Shown piece after piece: positions 7,977 through 17,011 of a stretch of DNA of 64,000 nt. Both the position numbers and the translations under genes were made by a program. The notes under the pieces are model-generated. The model saw nothing but the letters and a program-made list of their open reading frames with translations. It made no database searches and had not been told where the DNA came from. Source of the stretch: Tepidibacillus_B infernus (GTDB lineage Bacteria > Bacillota > Bacilli > Tepidibacillales > Tepidibacillaceae); contig NZ_JBLWFI010000003.1 of assembly GCF_048898065.1 (NCBI RefSeq), positions 1 through 64,000 of the forward strand, read 5' to 3'. Position 1 is the stretch's first letter; each line of letters begins with the position of its first letter.

Positions 7977-10138
7977 CTCCTTTCTTCATTAATAGCTAAA
8001 AATAACATAGGAACTGCTGCAAAGATGATCATCGTTGATGCAGCCACAACACCTGAATCATTTACAAATAAGGCGGTGATCGAAGCAGCAACGATACCAA
8101 AAAAACCATGAAAAACATCAGGGTAATGCTCCATCACTCGTTTCAATGTTCCTTTTGGTTTTAGAAAAATGATTGCCATTGCAAAAATAGAAGTCACCAT
8201 TACCTTACTCCATGAAGAAACTTGTATCAGTTTAAAATTCATGGCTAACTTCCTTTCAATCGTTTGAAAGATCGTAGTGAAATCTCCTTGATAAAGTTTG
8301 GATAATGCTCTACCAATATGTGATTTGCTTTCTATTGGAACGATACTGTTTATAAACAATAGCATACCTAATCCAAAAACCAATATGATTAACATCCAGA
8401 TAATCCCTTTTTTGTTAAAGGTTAAGCCAGCAAACCTTATTGTAGCTATTCCCGTACCTACAATCGCAGATATTGCTCCCCCCGCATTCGTTCCAAGCGT
8501 AGGATATAAAAGAATAAAACTAATCCCTGCAAAAACAAATAAGGTAATAAAAAAAGTAACCCCATTCTTTTTCATTTGCAGAAAGTGAGAGATAAATAAT
8601 AAGGTTGCGCCAATATAAACGCCCATAAATTCATTACCAATCCCATAATATCTAGCACCAATGATCGGATCATACCCAAGGTAGGATCTTTTCATCAGTG
8701 GCCCACCCATGAAGGTATCTAAAGTTATGGCTAAAAAAATCAATATACCCACTAGAAAAAAGATTTTAATGGGTTTTAATTGTTGGGCCAACCATGCTAA
8801 AACTAAACTAATTCCAATCAAAGTACCTAGATAAAGGTAGGCGTAATTGGAGATCCAATCAGCTGTGACTAATAGAAGAAACGGCATAAATAACATACTT
8901 AATAAACCTATTTGAATCCAAGAAAAGCTTCTTTTGTAATTTCTTAACCAAACCCAAATCGATAAAATAAGAATAAAGATTTGCCATCCGACATAAGTAT
9001 ATAAAACCGTAGCTCTTGTTCTATATGTGGTAGAAATCTGCTGTATTTCTTCCTCTAAACTAAGGTTCTCATCGATGCTCTTGATTTTTTGGCCCAACAT
9101 GTATGAAGGCTGTTTAACTTCTAACTTTTCAAGAATTGTCGGCGCGATATCAATATTCGCCACAATTCCTGGTCGTTTCGTGGTACCAGAAATGAGGAAA
9201 TTCCCTTGTTCTTGTCCATGATAGACCCAGACTGGAGATAAAAGCATATCCTCTTTTACTGCTTGTTGGCCTACCATTGGGGATAATACAATCAATGTTT
9301 GGTTTTGATTCAGTTGGTTGATGATCGTTTGAATAAATTGGCCTATCTCCTGATAAATGACATTTCTAAGTTGCTCTTCATAGTCGTTGTTCATCTGGTC
9401 TCTAAATTGTTCAAGCCGATATAAATCTCCTAAATCAAAAATAAGCAAATCAGTTAATTCACGATTTTCTCTCCATTTTTCCAACAAGTAGAGATAGTTT
9501 GTTTTTACTCCATAAGGTCTTTTTCGATCCTTGATTAAGGTATTTTCACTTACATCTCCATAACTTAACCCAGTTTGATCCATTGTAATCAATGGTGCAT
9601 ATCTTATCCTCTCAAATGTATCATTGTTTCCGTAAACCTTTACCGTCAGGCCTGCCTGTTTTAATGATTCACCTAAGGCTCCAATGTGAAATGGAAATTT
9701 TTGTACCTGATCTCGTAATTTTTCAATGGGCAGAAAGAGAATCAGATCATCCCTTTCTGCTACTTCTGATCCTGTTTGTTGTTCATATACTTCTAACGCA
9801 TTCATTCCTTTGTACTTTGCAATGCTTTCATAAGATTGATACGAATTCCCCATATCACTGACACCGATACCTCTACTCCCTGCTCCAATCGTTAAATAGC
9901 TATTAGCATCACTTCTACTGCTAGCTGAATTAAGGTTCATTGCACCTTTTATCCCATCTTGCTCTAATTGCTTAAATCCATCTATATTTTTATATTTAGT
10001 TTGATCATAAAAAGAAAGTTGATTTATGATGATTAACACAATTTGGTCTTTATTTTTACCAAGGGTATATGAAAAAGACGATCCTATCAAAAAGATCGTC
10101 AATAAAAGGATTACAAACCAACGGTTTAGCTTGGCCAT
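7973..10138 (-). CDS. Large membrane protein with alkaline-phosphatase-like extracellular domain
   Basis: 721 residues: a signal-anchor (about 5-27), an extracytoplasmic domain to about 370, then about ten membrane helices (375-720). The soluble part begins QIVLIIINQLSFYD and has DIAPTILEKLEV, patterns of the alkaline phosphatase/sulfatase fold; the usual metal-binding DxxSxxD-type motif is not obvious, so catalysis is uncertain. The membrane part holds the striking segment ARYYGIGNEFMGVYIGA. It follows the histidine kinase gene by 34 nt, so the two may be co-transcribed. I do not know a named family with this layout; a role in the cell envelope is a guess. Confidence 0.75.
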   Translation of the reverse strand: MAKLNRWFVILLLTIFLIGSSFSYTLGKNKDQIVLIIINQLSFYDQTKYKNIDGFKQLEQDGIKGAMNLNSASSRSDANSYLTIGAGSRGIGVSDMGNSYQSYESIAKYKGMNALEVYEQQTGSEVAERDDLILFLPIEKLRDQVQKFPFHIGALGESLKQAGLTVKVYGNNDTFERIRYAPLITMDQTGLSYGDVSENTLIKDRKRPYGVKTNYLYLLEKWRENRELTDLLIFDLGDLYRLEQFRDQMNNDYEEQLRNVIYQEIGQFIQTIINQLNQNQTLIVLSPMVGQQAVKEDMLLSPVWVYHGQEQGNFLISGTTKRPGIVANIDIAPTILEKLEVKQPSYMLGQKIKSIDENLSLEEEIQQISTTYRTRATVLYTYVGWQIFILILSIWVWLRNYKRSFSWIQIGLLSMLFMPFLLLVTADWISNYAYLYLGTLIGISLVLAWLAQQLKPIKIFFLVGILIFLAITLDTFMGGPLMKRSYLGYDPIIGARYYGIGNEFMGVYIGATLLFISHFLQMKKNGVTFFITLFVFAGISFILLYPTLGTNAGGAISAIVGTGIATIRFAGLTFNKKGIIWMLIILVFGLGMLLFINSIVPIESKSHIGRALSKLYQGDFTTIFQTIERKLAMNFKLIQVSSWSKVMVTSIFAMAIIFLKPKGTLKRVMEHYPDVFHGFFGIVAASITALFVNDSGVVAASTMIIFAAVPMLFLAINEERS

Positions 10139-10172
10139 CGTGATTACATCCTCCTAGACAAGACATCATTAC

Positions 10173-11921
10173 CTATTCTTGCCCGTCAATAAAAGAATCA
10201 TCCGTCTGTATTGGGAAAAATAAAACTACCTTTGTTCCCTCACCTTGGGTACTAAAGATTTGCAAATCGCCATCATGGTTCTTCATAATTCGGAAAGATA
10301 CTGGAATGCCTAACCCTGTCCCATCATGCTTTGTTGTGTAGAAAGGTTCATATACCCTTGGTAACTGTTCCTCTGGAATACCTTCCCCATGGTCAGTAAA
10401 GATTACTTCAATTCTTTGCTGTATAGGATTATACAAAGAAGCTATCTCCATGATGCCACCTTTCTTCATGGCTTGAATTGCATTTCGAATCATATTAACA
10501 AAAACTTGTTTGATTTGCCCTTCGTCAATAAAAACAAGGGGGAGTTCCTCTTGCAAATCCGTTACTAATTCAACATTATACATTGCCCCTTCTGCACTCA
10601 TAAAAGTAATGGTTTCTTTAATAATCTGATTAATTTGCATCCACTTCTTAAATGAATCACTAGGATTAGCTAGTAACAACATTTCTTTAATAATTTCATT
10701 AATACGATTAATTTCATCTAAAACAAGATGAATGTATTGTTTCTTATCATTATCCTTTAATTCATTTTCAAATACCTGTATAAACCCTTTAATGGTGGTA
10801 AGAGGATTTCTAATTTCATGGGCGGTTCCTGCAGCCAATTCACCAACTACGGCAAGCTTTTCTGCCCTTTGGATTTGTTGTTCTAGTTCAACCATCAGCG
10901 TAATATCTTTATAAATCCCCATCGCACCGATTTGTTTTCCCTGCTCATTCCTTAGGATACGAGTTGTAATCATCAGAAAAACCTTTTCACCGGATACATC
11001 AATCATTTCTTTCTTATAATTGCTATATTCTCTTCCTGAACGCAAGGTCTGAGTCAATTTAGTAAAAATGGTTTTCCGTTTTATAAAGACATCATCATAA
11101 TACTTGCCAAGTACCTCTTCTGTTTTAAATCCAGTCATTTCCTCTGCACCACGATTAAAACCGTTGATCACGCCAAAGTTATCCACAGTAATCACACCAT
11201 CTGAGATATGATCCAACATCACTTTGGCATGTTGTTCTACTTTTCGTAGTCGATTTTGCTCTGAGATATCTATAAATGTACTAATAATCCCAATCATCTG
11301 TTTTGATTCAGAATCATATAACGGTTTTGTTGAGGTCATCACCGGGATCTCCCGACCATCTTTTGTTGGGCAGAAGCTTTCAAAACCAAAAAAAGATTCC
11401 CCAGAATGTAAGGTTTTCCAAAATACATATTCACTATGATTCAGAATATTACCTTTTACAGTAAATCGTTCAATTTCTTCTTTAGTATAACCTGTAATTT
11501 CATATGCTTTTTGATTTACATACATCACTTTGCCTTGGTCATCGTAGAATATAATGCCTAATGGAATACTATCTAAAATTGCTTTATTTATCCTTTGTTT
11601 GTTTGATAAATTTTCGTTTATATCATTTACTGATTGGGCGATTTCACCAAAATGATCATCAGCCACTGATAATGGTTTTCCTGTATTTCTTAAAGAATCT
11701 AACTCTTCTTTTAATTGTCGTAAGCGCATTTGTGTTCTTTTTTCTACCGACTTTGCAACCATAACCGCTAATAATATAGAGAATAACAGCATTCCCCAAA
11801 ATAGATAAGGACTTAATTGATTCTGTAAATCATAAGATTCATTTTTATCGATTAACAGGAGCATAGGGACTAAAATAAAGATAAAAACTTTTAAATAATG
11901 ATGACTAGACCAATCTTTCAC
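10173..11921 (-). CDS. Membrane-bound PAS sensor histidine kinase (sporulation-kinase-like)
   Basis: 582 residues: two N-terminal membrane helices (about 9-55), a HAMP-like stretch, two PAS domains (about 110-230 and 235-345), then a kinase core with the phospho-acceptor motif AAGTAHEIRNPLTTIKGFIQ and an ATPase domain with VFVNMIRNAIQAM and TGLGIPVSFRI. The type resembles B. subtilis KinB/KinE orphan kinases that feed Spo0A. No response regulator lies beside it, which fits an orphan kinase. The start is a GTG after GAAAGGGG. Confidence 0.9.
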   Translation of the reverse strand: MKDWSSHHYLKVFIFILVPMLLLIDKNESYDLQNQLSPYLFWGMLLFSILLAVMVAKSVEKRTQMRLRQLKEELDSLRNTGKPLSVADDHFGEIAQSVNDINENLSNKQRINKAILDSIPLGIIFYDDQGKVMYVNQKAYEITGYTKEEIERFTVKGNILNHSEYVFWKTLHSGESFFGFESFCPTKDGREIPVMTSTKPLYDSESKQMIGIISTFIDISEQNRLRKVEQHAKVMLDHISDGVITVDNFGVINGFNRGAEEMTGFKTEEVLGKYYDDVFIKRKTIFTKLTQTLRSGREYSNYKKEMIDVSGEKVFLMITTRILRNEQGKQIGAMGIYKDITLMVELEQQIQRAEKLAVVGELAAGTAHEIRNPLTTIKGFIQVFENELKDNDKKQYIHLVLDEINRINEIIKEMLLLANPSDSFKKWMQINQIIKETITFMSAEGAMYNVELVTDLQEELPLVFIDEGQIKQVFVNMIRNAIQAMKKGGIMEIASLYNPIQQRIEVIFTDHGEGIPEEQLPRVYEPFYTTKHDGTGLGIPVSFRIMKNHDGDLQIFSTQGEGTKVVLFFPIQTDDSFIDGQE

Positions 11922-12018
11922 AAATGATGAACCCCTTTCAAATAGCTACCTCACTATTCCCTCCATCATTTCTATATTTTTGCTAGAAATCCTGTCTGAA
12001 AAATTGTGAAATTTTCAA

Positions 12019-12210
12019 ATATCCACATATCCACAATATTATTCACATTCTGATCCTGCTTTAATTCTATTTTGACCCTACTTATCAACATAATTCACAA
12101 TTTCTGGTTAAAAAATTGTCCATAACCCATTAATTTTTCATCCCTGATGGTACCTTGCATACCAATATCTATCCACATATCCACAATACTGTGGATAAAT
12201 TATATCCACA
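12019..12210. promoter_or_regulatory. Cluster of nine DnaA-box-like sites
   Basis: Nine 9-mers match TTATNCACA within one or two bases: 12019-12027, 12027-12035, 12039-12047 (TTATTCACA, exact), 12082-12090 (TTATCAACA), 12091-12099, 12169-12177, 12177-12185, 12190-12198 (TTATCCACA on the minus strand, exact) and 12202-12210. Two tandem pairs share the same 8-bp spacing (ATATCCACATATCCACA and CTATCCACATATCCACA). No dnaA or dnaN gene is present, so this is not the ordinary oriC. From memory, DnaA binds a cluster between gcp (tsaD) and ydiF in B. subtilis, and the same two gene types flank this site at a wider distance. Confidence 0.75.
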
Positions 12211-12223
12211 ATGCATAAGAAAA

Positions 12224-12380
12224 GGTTTGTATATTCCATCGCGCTCCGTCATCCGTGCCCTTCTATGAATAAAGATTAAGGAGAGAAGGGCACTTCTGAA
12301 GGCACACAAAGTGTACAAGTCGTGCTACACAGCTAAAGCTGCTAGTCACGCTATGTCGCAGCTTATGGAATATACAAACC
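12224..12380 (+). repeat. 157-bp structured repeat, copy L1
   Basis: The element begins GGTTTGTATATTCCAT and ends with its exact reverse complement, ATGGAATATACAAACC. A second copy at 60993-61149 differs at three positions. Inside are a 10-bp stem (GTGCCCTTCT / AGAAGGGCAC) and further short stems near 12303-12355. It has no ORF of note and no clear target-site duplication, though TAAGAAAA precedes both copies. It behaves like a MITE or REP-type repeat; a transcribed RNA is an alternative. Confidence 0.85.
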
Positions 12381-12422
12381 CCTAAATGACAAGTGGAAGA
12401 AACTTATACTTTATTATCTTTT

Positions 12423-12457
12423 AAAAAAGACTTACTTGTGAAGTAAATCTTTTTTTG
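12423..12457 (-). terminator. Terminator after tsaD
   Basis: A stem of AAGA-TTACTT against AAGTAA-TCTT with loop GTG and a run of T on the minus strand, directly after the tsaD stop. Confidence 0.75.
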
Positions 12458-12467
12458 CATGTAACTA

Positions 12468-13472
12468 TTAAACTGTAGTTAATGCCAATCCAGCCACACC
12501 ATTTAAGTCTAATGTACTCCATTTCCTTTTAATATGATAGAAGTATCCAGCACTTGCAATCATCGCCGCATTATCTGTACATAAAGCTAATGGAGGAATG
12601 GTTAACTCAACATCAAGTTGCTTGCAGACATGTTGCAAGTTTGAACGTAAACCTTGGTTTGCTGCAACTCCTCCAGCTAAAATAAGGTGTTTTACCTGTT
12701 TTTCCTTAATCGCTCTCATTGTTTTTTCAACTAATACCTCTACTACAGCCTCTTGGAAACTAGCCGCCATATCTTCTTGTGAAATCTTGGTGCCTTTTTG
12801 TTCAGCATGATGCATTGTGTTTATCACTGCTGATTTCAAACCACTAAAGCTAAAATCATAACTATCATCCATTAATGCCCTTGGTAGTGGAATTACAGGC
12901 TTTCCCTCTTTAGCTAGACGATCAATATGGGGACCGCCTGGATAAGGTAACTTTAATACCCTTGCAACTTTATCGTAAGCTTCACCAGCCGCATCATCTC
13001 TTGTTTGACCAAGGATTTCAAATTGAAGATGATCCTTCATATAGACCAATTCAGTATGTCCTCCAGAGACCACCAATGCAATCAATGGGAATTGAAGAGG
13101 TTTAACTAAATGGTTTGCATAGATGTGACCAGCAATATGATGAACACCAATTAGAGGAATTTCTTTGGCGAAAGCAATAGCTTTGGCTGCAGCAATTCCC
13201 ACCAATAATGCTCCAATCAGACCTGGCCCGTAAGTTACAGCTACAGCAGAAATATCATCTAAGGTTAGATTCGCTTCTCTTAGTGCCTCATCTAAAATAA
13301 AATTAATCCCTTCTACATGTTTCCTTGATGCTACTTCGGGAACAACCCCACCAAACCTCTTATGAACGTCAATCTGGGAGGAAACGATATTGGATAAAAT
13401 GGTTTGGCCATCTTTAACCACAGCCACAGAAGTTTCATCACAACTTGTCTCAATCGCTAAAATATAAGTCAT
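12468..13472 (-). CDS. tsaD: tRNA N6-adenosine threonylcarbamoyltransferase TsaD
   Basis: 334 residues from ATG 13472, which overlaps the rimI stop in an ATGA junction. It begins MTYILAIETSCDETSVAVV and has the metal-binding HIAGHIYANH and the nucleotide-binding GVAANQGLR. With TsaB and TsaE it transfers the threonylcarbamoyl group to A37 of ANN-decoding tRNAs. The open frame goes back five codons to a GTG, but the ATG has GGGTGA upstream and matches family N-termini. Confidence 0.97.
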   Translation of the reverse strand: MTYILAIETSCDETSVAVVKDGQTILSNIVSSQIDVHKRFGGVVPEVASRKHVEGINFILDEALREANLTLDDISAVAVTYGPGLIGALLVGIAAAKAIAFAKEIPLIGVHHIAGHIYANHLVKPLQFPLIALVVSGGHTELVYMKDHLQFEILGQTRDDAAGEAYDKVARVLKLPYPGGPHIDRLAKEGKPVIPLPRALMDDSYDFSFSGLKSAVINTMHHAEQKGTKISQEDMAASFQEAVVEVLVEKTMRAIKEKQVKHLILAGGVAANQGLRSNLQHVCKQLDVELTIPPLALCTDNAAMIASAGYFYHIKRKWSTLDLNGVAGLALTTV

Positions 13473-13933
13473 TCCAAATTCACCCACATGATTATTGCAT
13501 CTTCCATTGTATCTGCATAATAATTTTTACGTAATCCTTCTTCTTTAAAGCCTAGTTTCCGGTATAAATTTTGAGCAATCTGATTAGAAACCCGAACCTC
13601 TAACGTCATGCTTTTGGCCCCAAACATTTTTGCTATGGCCATTAAATGCCTCATCATCAATTCTCCTAATTTTTGTCCTCTAGCATGGGGATGAATCGCA
13701 ATATTTGTTACATGTGCTTCGTCTAGAATAATCCACATTCCTGCATAGCCAACAATATCTCCTTCTATTTCTAGAACATAATATTGGGCAAATCGATTCG
13801 TCGTCATCTCACTAACAAAGGCTTCCTTCGACCATGGTTTGGAAAATGAGGCTTGCTCCACATTCCACATTTGCTCTACATCTTCAATATTTGCTTTTCT
13901 AATATTAAGTTGTTTTTTCCCCAAACAAAACAC
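13469..13933 (-). CDS. rimI: Ribosomal protein S18 alanine N-acetyltransferase RimI
   Basis: 154 residues of the GNAT fold, with the acetyl-CoA loop IHPHARGQKLGELMMRHLM and LYRKLGFKEEGLRKNYY. It sits between tsaB and tsaD as in many Firmicutes. The stop codons and starts interlock with both neighbours. The start is GTG 13933 or possibly TTG 13924, which has AGGTG upstream. S18 is the assumed substrate by family and place. Confidence 0.92.
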   Translation of the reverse strand: MFCLGKKQLNIRKANIEDVEQMWNVEQASFSKPWSKEAFVSEMTTNRFAQYYVLEIEGDIVGYAGMWIILDEAHVTNIAIHPHARGQKLGELMMRHLMAIAKMFGAKSMTLEVRVSNQIAQNLYRKLGFKEEGLRKNYYADTMEDAIIMWVNLE

Positions 13934-14647
13934 CTAACCTTTAGCAAGTTTTTGTTTTTCTAACCATTTTACTTCTGCTTCAGCTAACTGTAAGTACGCT
14001 GGGGCGAAATCAAAGGTGTTGTCTACCGTACCTGTCAGATACTGCTGATAGGCAAGCCACCCTATCACACTAGGCCGAGGTAGATTAAAAGGAGAAGATG
14101 AATATGTTGCATATTCGCCTAAAAATTCATCGATTTGTGTTTGATGTAGGGAAACATCATCTCCGACAAATAGGACTTGCTCTTCTCTTTTTTTAAGAAT
14201 TTGTAGCCAGTCAGAAAGTAAAATAATCCGGTCATATTCAAGGTTGCTCCAGCTGTCATTTCTTTGTTGGTAAAGGCCAACATAAGCTTGTCCCCTACGA
14301 GCATCGATAAGAGGTGAAATCACTCCTGGAAATGAATGTTGTTGATACGCCATGGTTTCTAATGTAGACACTCCTACAATCGGTATATTTTGAGCCCAAG
14401 CAAAGGTTTTTGCAGTTGTTACGCCAATACGAACACCGGTATAGGACCCAGGTCCTTTTGCTACTGCAACAAGATCAATTTCATTAGGACTCCATTTTAC
14501 CTCATCAAAAAGTTGGGCGACAGTTGGCATTAAACGAATAGAATGATTTTTTCTGAGGTTCGTTGTCATCTCTGCATAGATCTTTTTTTCGTCTAATAAA
14601 GCAACCCCCATAACCGCTGTAGATGTATCAATCGCTAAAATCTTCAT
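13934..14647 (-). CDS. tsaB: tRNA threonylcarbamoyladenosine biosynthesis protein TsaB
   Basis: 237 residues from ATG 14647 (MKILAIDTSTAVMGVALLDE) with GAGGAG upstream; the open frame extends to 14719 inside tsaE but that part reads the wrong frame of tsaE. The motif VAVAKGPGSYTGVRIGVTTA is typical. TsaB is the inactive TsaD-like partner needed to assemble the t6A complex. It overlaps tsaE by 20 nt. Confidence 0.95.
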   Translation of the reverse strand: MKILAIDTSTAVMGVALLDEKKIYAEMTTNLRKNHSIRLMPTVAQLFDEVKWSPNEIDLVAVAKGPGSYTGVRIGVTTAKTFAWAQNIPIVGVSTLETMAYQQHSFPGVISPLIDARRGQAYVGLYQQRNDSWSNLEYDRIILLSDWLQILKKREEQVLFVGDDVSLHQTQIDEFLGEYATYSSSPFNLPRPSVIGWLAYQQYLTGTVDNTFDFAPAYLQLAEAEVKWLEKQKLAKG

Positions 14648-15104
14648 TCCTTGAAAACTCCTCACATAATTGGATATACCTTTCTCCTTTAGGTTCAAAA
14701 GTAATCTTTCGCTGATCATTACTTATTTTTTCTATCTTAATGTTAAGTAACTCCTCCGGTAAGAACTCATGGATCATCGAAGCCCATTCAATCATGGTAA
14801 CCCCTTCACCATAGAAATACTCCTCAAAACCCAGATCTTCAGCACCATCTTCTAATCGGTATACGTCCATGTGATACAATGGAATACGACCGTAATACTC
14901 CTTTATAATCGTAAAGGTTGGGCTATTGACAACCTGTGAAATCTCTAAGCCTTTCGCAATACCTTGAGTAAAGCTAGTTTTACCCGCTCCTAAATCGCCT
15001 TCTAAGGTGATAACATCTCCAGGATGTAAATATTTGGCCAATTTACTAGCCAATTGTTGTGTTTCAAAAACATCATTAGTAAAAAAAACATAGGGTTTGG
15101 ACAT
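14628..15104 (-). CDS. tsaE: tRNA threonylcarbamoyladenosine biosynthesis ATPase TsaE
   Basis: 158 residues from ATG 15104 (MSKPYVFFTNDVFETQQLAS) with AAGGAGA upstream. It has the P-loop LEGDLGAGKTSFTQGIAKGL and VNSPTFTIIKEY, then MDVYRLED. TsaE is the ATPase of the t6A machinery. It is the first gene of tsaE-tsaB-rimI-tsaD. Confidence 0.95.
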   Translation of the reverse strand: MSKPYVFFTNDVFETQQLASKLAKYLHPGDVITLEGDLGAGKTSFTQGIAKGLEISQVVNSPTFTIIKEYYGRIPLYHMDVYRLEDGAEDLGFEEYFYGEGVTMIEWASMIHEFLPEELLNIKIEKISNDQRKITFEPKGERYIQLCEEFSRNEDFSD

Positions 15105-15228
15105 AAAAATCTCCTTAACATTTATCATCTATGTTTAGCTTTTCCTATTTTCATATATTTTCTACTTACAAACTGCATGAATGATCCATCATTATACATT
15201 ATCATAATTGAAAGTGGTTTAAAAGAGC

Positions 15229-15260
15229 AACAACTCGTAGCTACACAGCTACGAGTTGTT
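15229..15260 (-). terminator. Hairpin after the alcohol dehydrogenase gene
   Basis: A perfect 14-bp inverted repeat (AACAACTCGTAGCT / AGCTACGAGTTGTT, loop ACAC) followed by weak T-rich sequence on either strand. It can end transcription of the dehydrogenase gene and insulate the tsa operon promoter. Confidence 0.7.
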
Positions 15261-15273
15261 TTATTTGGGATCA

Positions 15274-16449
15274 TTATAGACTCATGGTAAGAATATTTTT
15301 TACGTCTTCCTTAGTTAATTTTTTAAAGCGACCAATCGTTCCTTCCCGTTCAACTGCCTTCTCTGCCATCAGATCAAGATTTAGATCGTCGATATCATAA
15401 TCTTTTAATCGGGATGGGGCACCGATTTGGTTGAAAAATTCCCTTACTTTCTCAATTCCTTCAAGAGCGATTTCTTTATCAGTTTTTCCTGAAGGGTTCA
15501 CATTCCATACGCGTATCGCAAACTGCTTAAATTTTTCTACTCGTTCATCAACGACATATTTCATCCAGTTTGGGAAGAGAATCGCTAGACCACCACCATG
15601 AGGGATATCATAGATTGCACTTACTTCATGTTCAATTCCATGAGTGGCCCAATCGCCTTCCATACCCATACTGATCATTCCATTTAAAGCCATTGTCCCA
15701 CCTAACAAAAGATTTGAACGAGCTTCATAATCCTCAGGGTTTTTAAGAACAGGTTCAGCATTTTCTATAACCGTATTTAATACAGATTCACATAATCGAT
15801 CTTGTAAGGGTGTATTTTCAGTATGGCTAAAATATTGTTCAAATACATGAGCCATCATATCCACAATTCCATAAACAGTTTGATCTTTAGGTACAGTGTA
15901 AGTTAATGTAGGGTCCAAAATGGAGAATTTGGGATACAAATGAATGCTTCCAGTTGATAATTTTTGTTGTGTTTCCCAATTGGTTACAACAGATCCACCA
16001 TTCATTTCTGATCCAGTTGCAGCTAATGTCAAAATCACACCTAGAGGTAATGCCTTTTCAACAACAGCCTTTCCTATATAGAAATCCCAGACGTCTCCAT
16101 CATACTTTGCTCCAGCGCAGATTGCCTTTGAAGCATCAATAACACTTCCTCCACCCACAGCTAATACTAAATCAATTCCTTCAGTCTTACAAATTTCAAT
16201 CCCTTTATGTATCGTTGTTAAACGTGGATTTGGCTCGACGCCAGCTAGTTCATATACAGCTAAACGCTCACTTTTTAAATGATCCATCACTTGATCAAAT
16301 AATCCTGATCTCTTTACACTACCCCCACCAGTAACAATTAAAACCTTTTTACCAAATACTGCAGCTTCTCTACCTACATTTGCAACTTGGCCTTCTCCAA
16401 ATAAAAGCTTCGTAGGATTTAAAAATGTAAAGTTATTCAATTTGATCAC
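15274..16449 (-). CDS. Iron-containing alcohol dehydrogenase (YugJ/BdhA type)
   Basis: 391 residues of the Fe-ADH family: NAD(P)-binding LAVGGGSVIDASKAICAGAK, then LAATGSEMNGGSVVTNW, and metal-binding histidines in YGIVDMMAHVFEQYF and WATHGIEHEVSAIYDIPHGG. Close relatives in Bacillus (YugJ, YugK) are butanol-type dehydrogenases acting on C4 and longer aldehydes. It is a single gene between hairpins at both ends. No Rex box is visible upstream. The actual substrate cannot be told. Confidence 0.92.
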   Translation of the reverse strand: MIKLNNFTFLNPTKLLFGEGQVANVGREAAVFGKKVLIVTGGGSVKRSGLFDQVMDHLKSERLAVYELAGVEPNPRLTTIHKGIEICKTEGIDLVLAVGGGSVIDASKAICAGAKYDGDVWDFYIGKAVVEKALPLGVILTLAATGSEMNGGSVVTNWETQQKLSTGSIHLYPKFSILDPTLTYTVPKDQTVYGIVDMMAHVFEQYFSHTENTPLQDRLCESVLNTVIENAEPVLKNPEDYEARSNLLLGGTMALNGMISMGMEGDWATHGIEHEVSAIYDIPHGGGLAILFPNWMKYVVDERVEKFKQFAIRVWNVNPSGKTDKEIALEGIEKVREFFNQIGAPSRLKDYDIDDLNLDLMAEKAVEREGTIGRFKKLTKEDVKNILTMSL

Positions 16450-16491
16450 TCCTTGTTAATATCTATTATACAAAAGTAGAAATGTTTGTAC

Positions 16492-16521
16492 AAAAAAAGT
16501 ACCCTATGGGTACACTTTTTT
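16492..16521 (-). terminator. Bidirectional-type terminator between the tRNA array and the dehydrogenase
   Basis: GTACCC-TAT-GGGTAC flanked by A-runs on one side and T-runs on the other. On the minus strand it would end the seven-tRNA transcript before the dehydrogenase gene. Confidence 0.75.
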
Positions 16522-16609
16522 ATCTTATGTAGTTTAATGGAGTACCCTTCGGGCACAACAATCTTCGCTTACTCAGAAGATTAATCAACGTTGTCACGCT
16601 CATTTTTAA

Positions 16610-16683
16610 TGGAGCGGGTGATGGGAATCGAACCCACGCTACCAGCTTGGAAGGCTGGAGTTCTACCATTGAACTACACCCGC
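16610..16683 (-). tRNA. tRNA-Gly (TCC)
   Basis: A complete cloverleaf on the minus strand, starting GCGGGTGTAG, T-loop GGTTCGATTCC, anticodon TCC in CTTCCAA, and an encoded CCA end. It is the last of seven tandem tRNA genes. Confidence 0.95.
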
Positions 16684-16759
16684 ATGATCTTATATATGGT
16701 CGGAATAAGCAAAATAGAAATAAAAGGAAGAATATCCGACGTAAGGCTCAGAAGTTTAA

Positions 16760-16845
16760 TGGTGCGGTCGGCGAGACTTGAACTCGCACGGTCAAGGACC
16801 ACTACCCCCTCAAGATAGCGTGTCTGCCGATTCCACCACGACCGC
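16760..16845 (-). tRNA. tRNA-Leu (GAG)
   Basis: 86 nt with the long variable arm of class II tRNAs, starting GCGGTCGTGG, anticodon loop TTGAGGG (GAG), T-loop GTTCAAGTC, and an encoded CCA. Confidence 0.94.
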
Positions 16846-16907
16846 ATATAAAATAAATTTAAACATATAATATTTTATCATGAAAACGACAAATCGTCAA
16901 ACGAAGC

Positions 16908-16983
16908 TGGTGAGCCATACAGGATTCGAACCTGTGACACCCTGATTAAAAGTCAGGTGCTCTACCTGCTGAGCTAATGGCTC
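16908..16983 (-). tRNA. tRNA-Lys (TTT)
   Basis: 76 nt starting GAGCCATTAGCTC, anticodon loop CTTTTAA (TTT), T-loop GGTTCGAATCC, and an encoded CCA. Confidence 0.95.
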
Positions 16984-17011
16984 ATAAGAGACTAATTAAA
17001 GCCTAATCTAA

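Noticed and set aside
12001..12017. Rex-box-like TTGTGAAATTTTCAAA
   Set aside because: Only one half fits TTGTGAA; the second half TTCACAA is missing, and the region is better explained as the edge of the DnaA-box cluster.
16591..16818. Open reading frame on the plus strand through tRNA genes
   Set aside because: It runs antisense across tRNA-Gly and part of tRNA-Leu and has no ribosome binding site.
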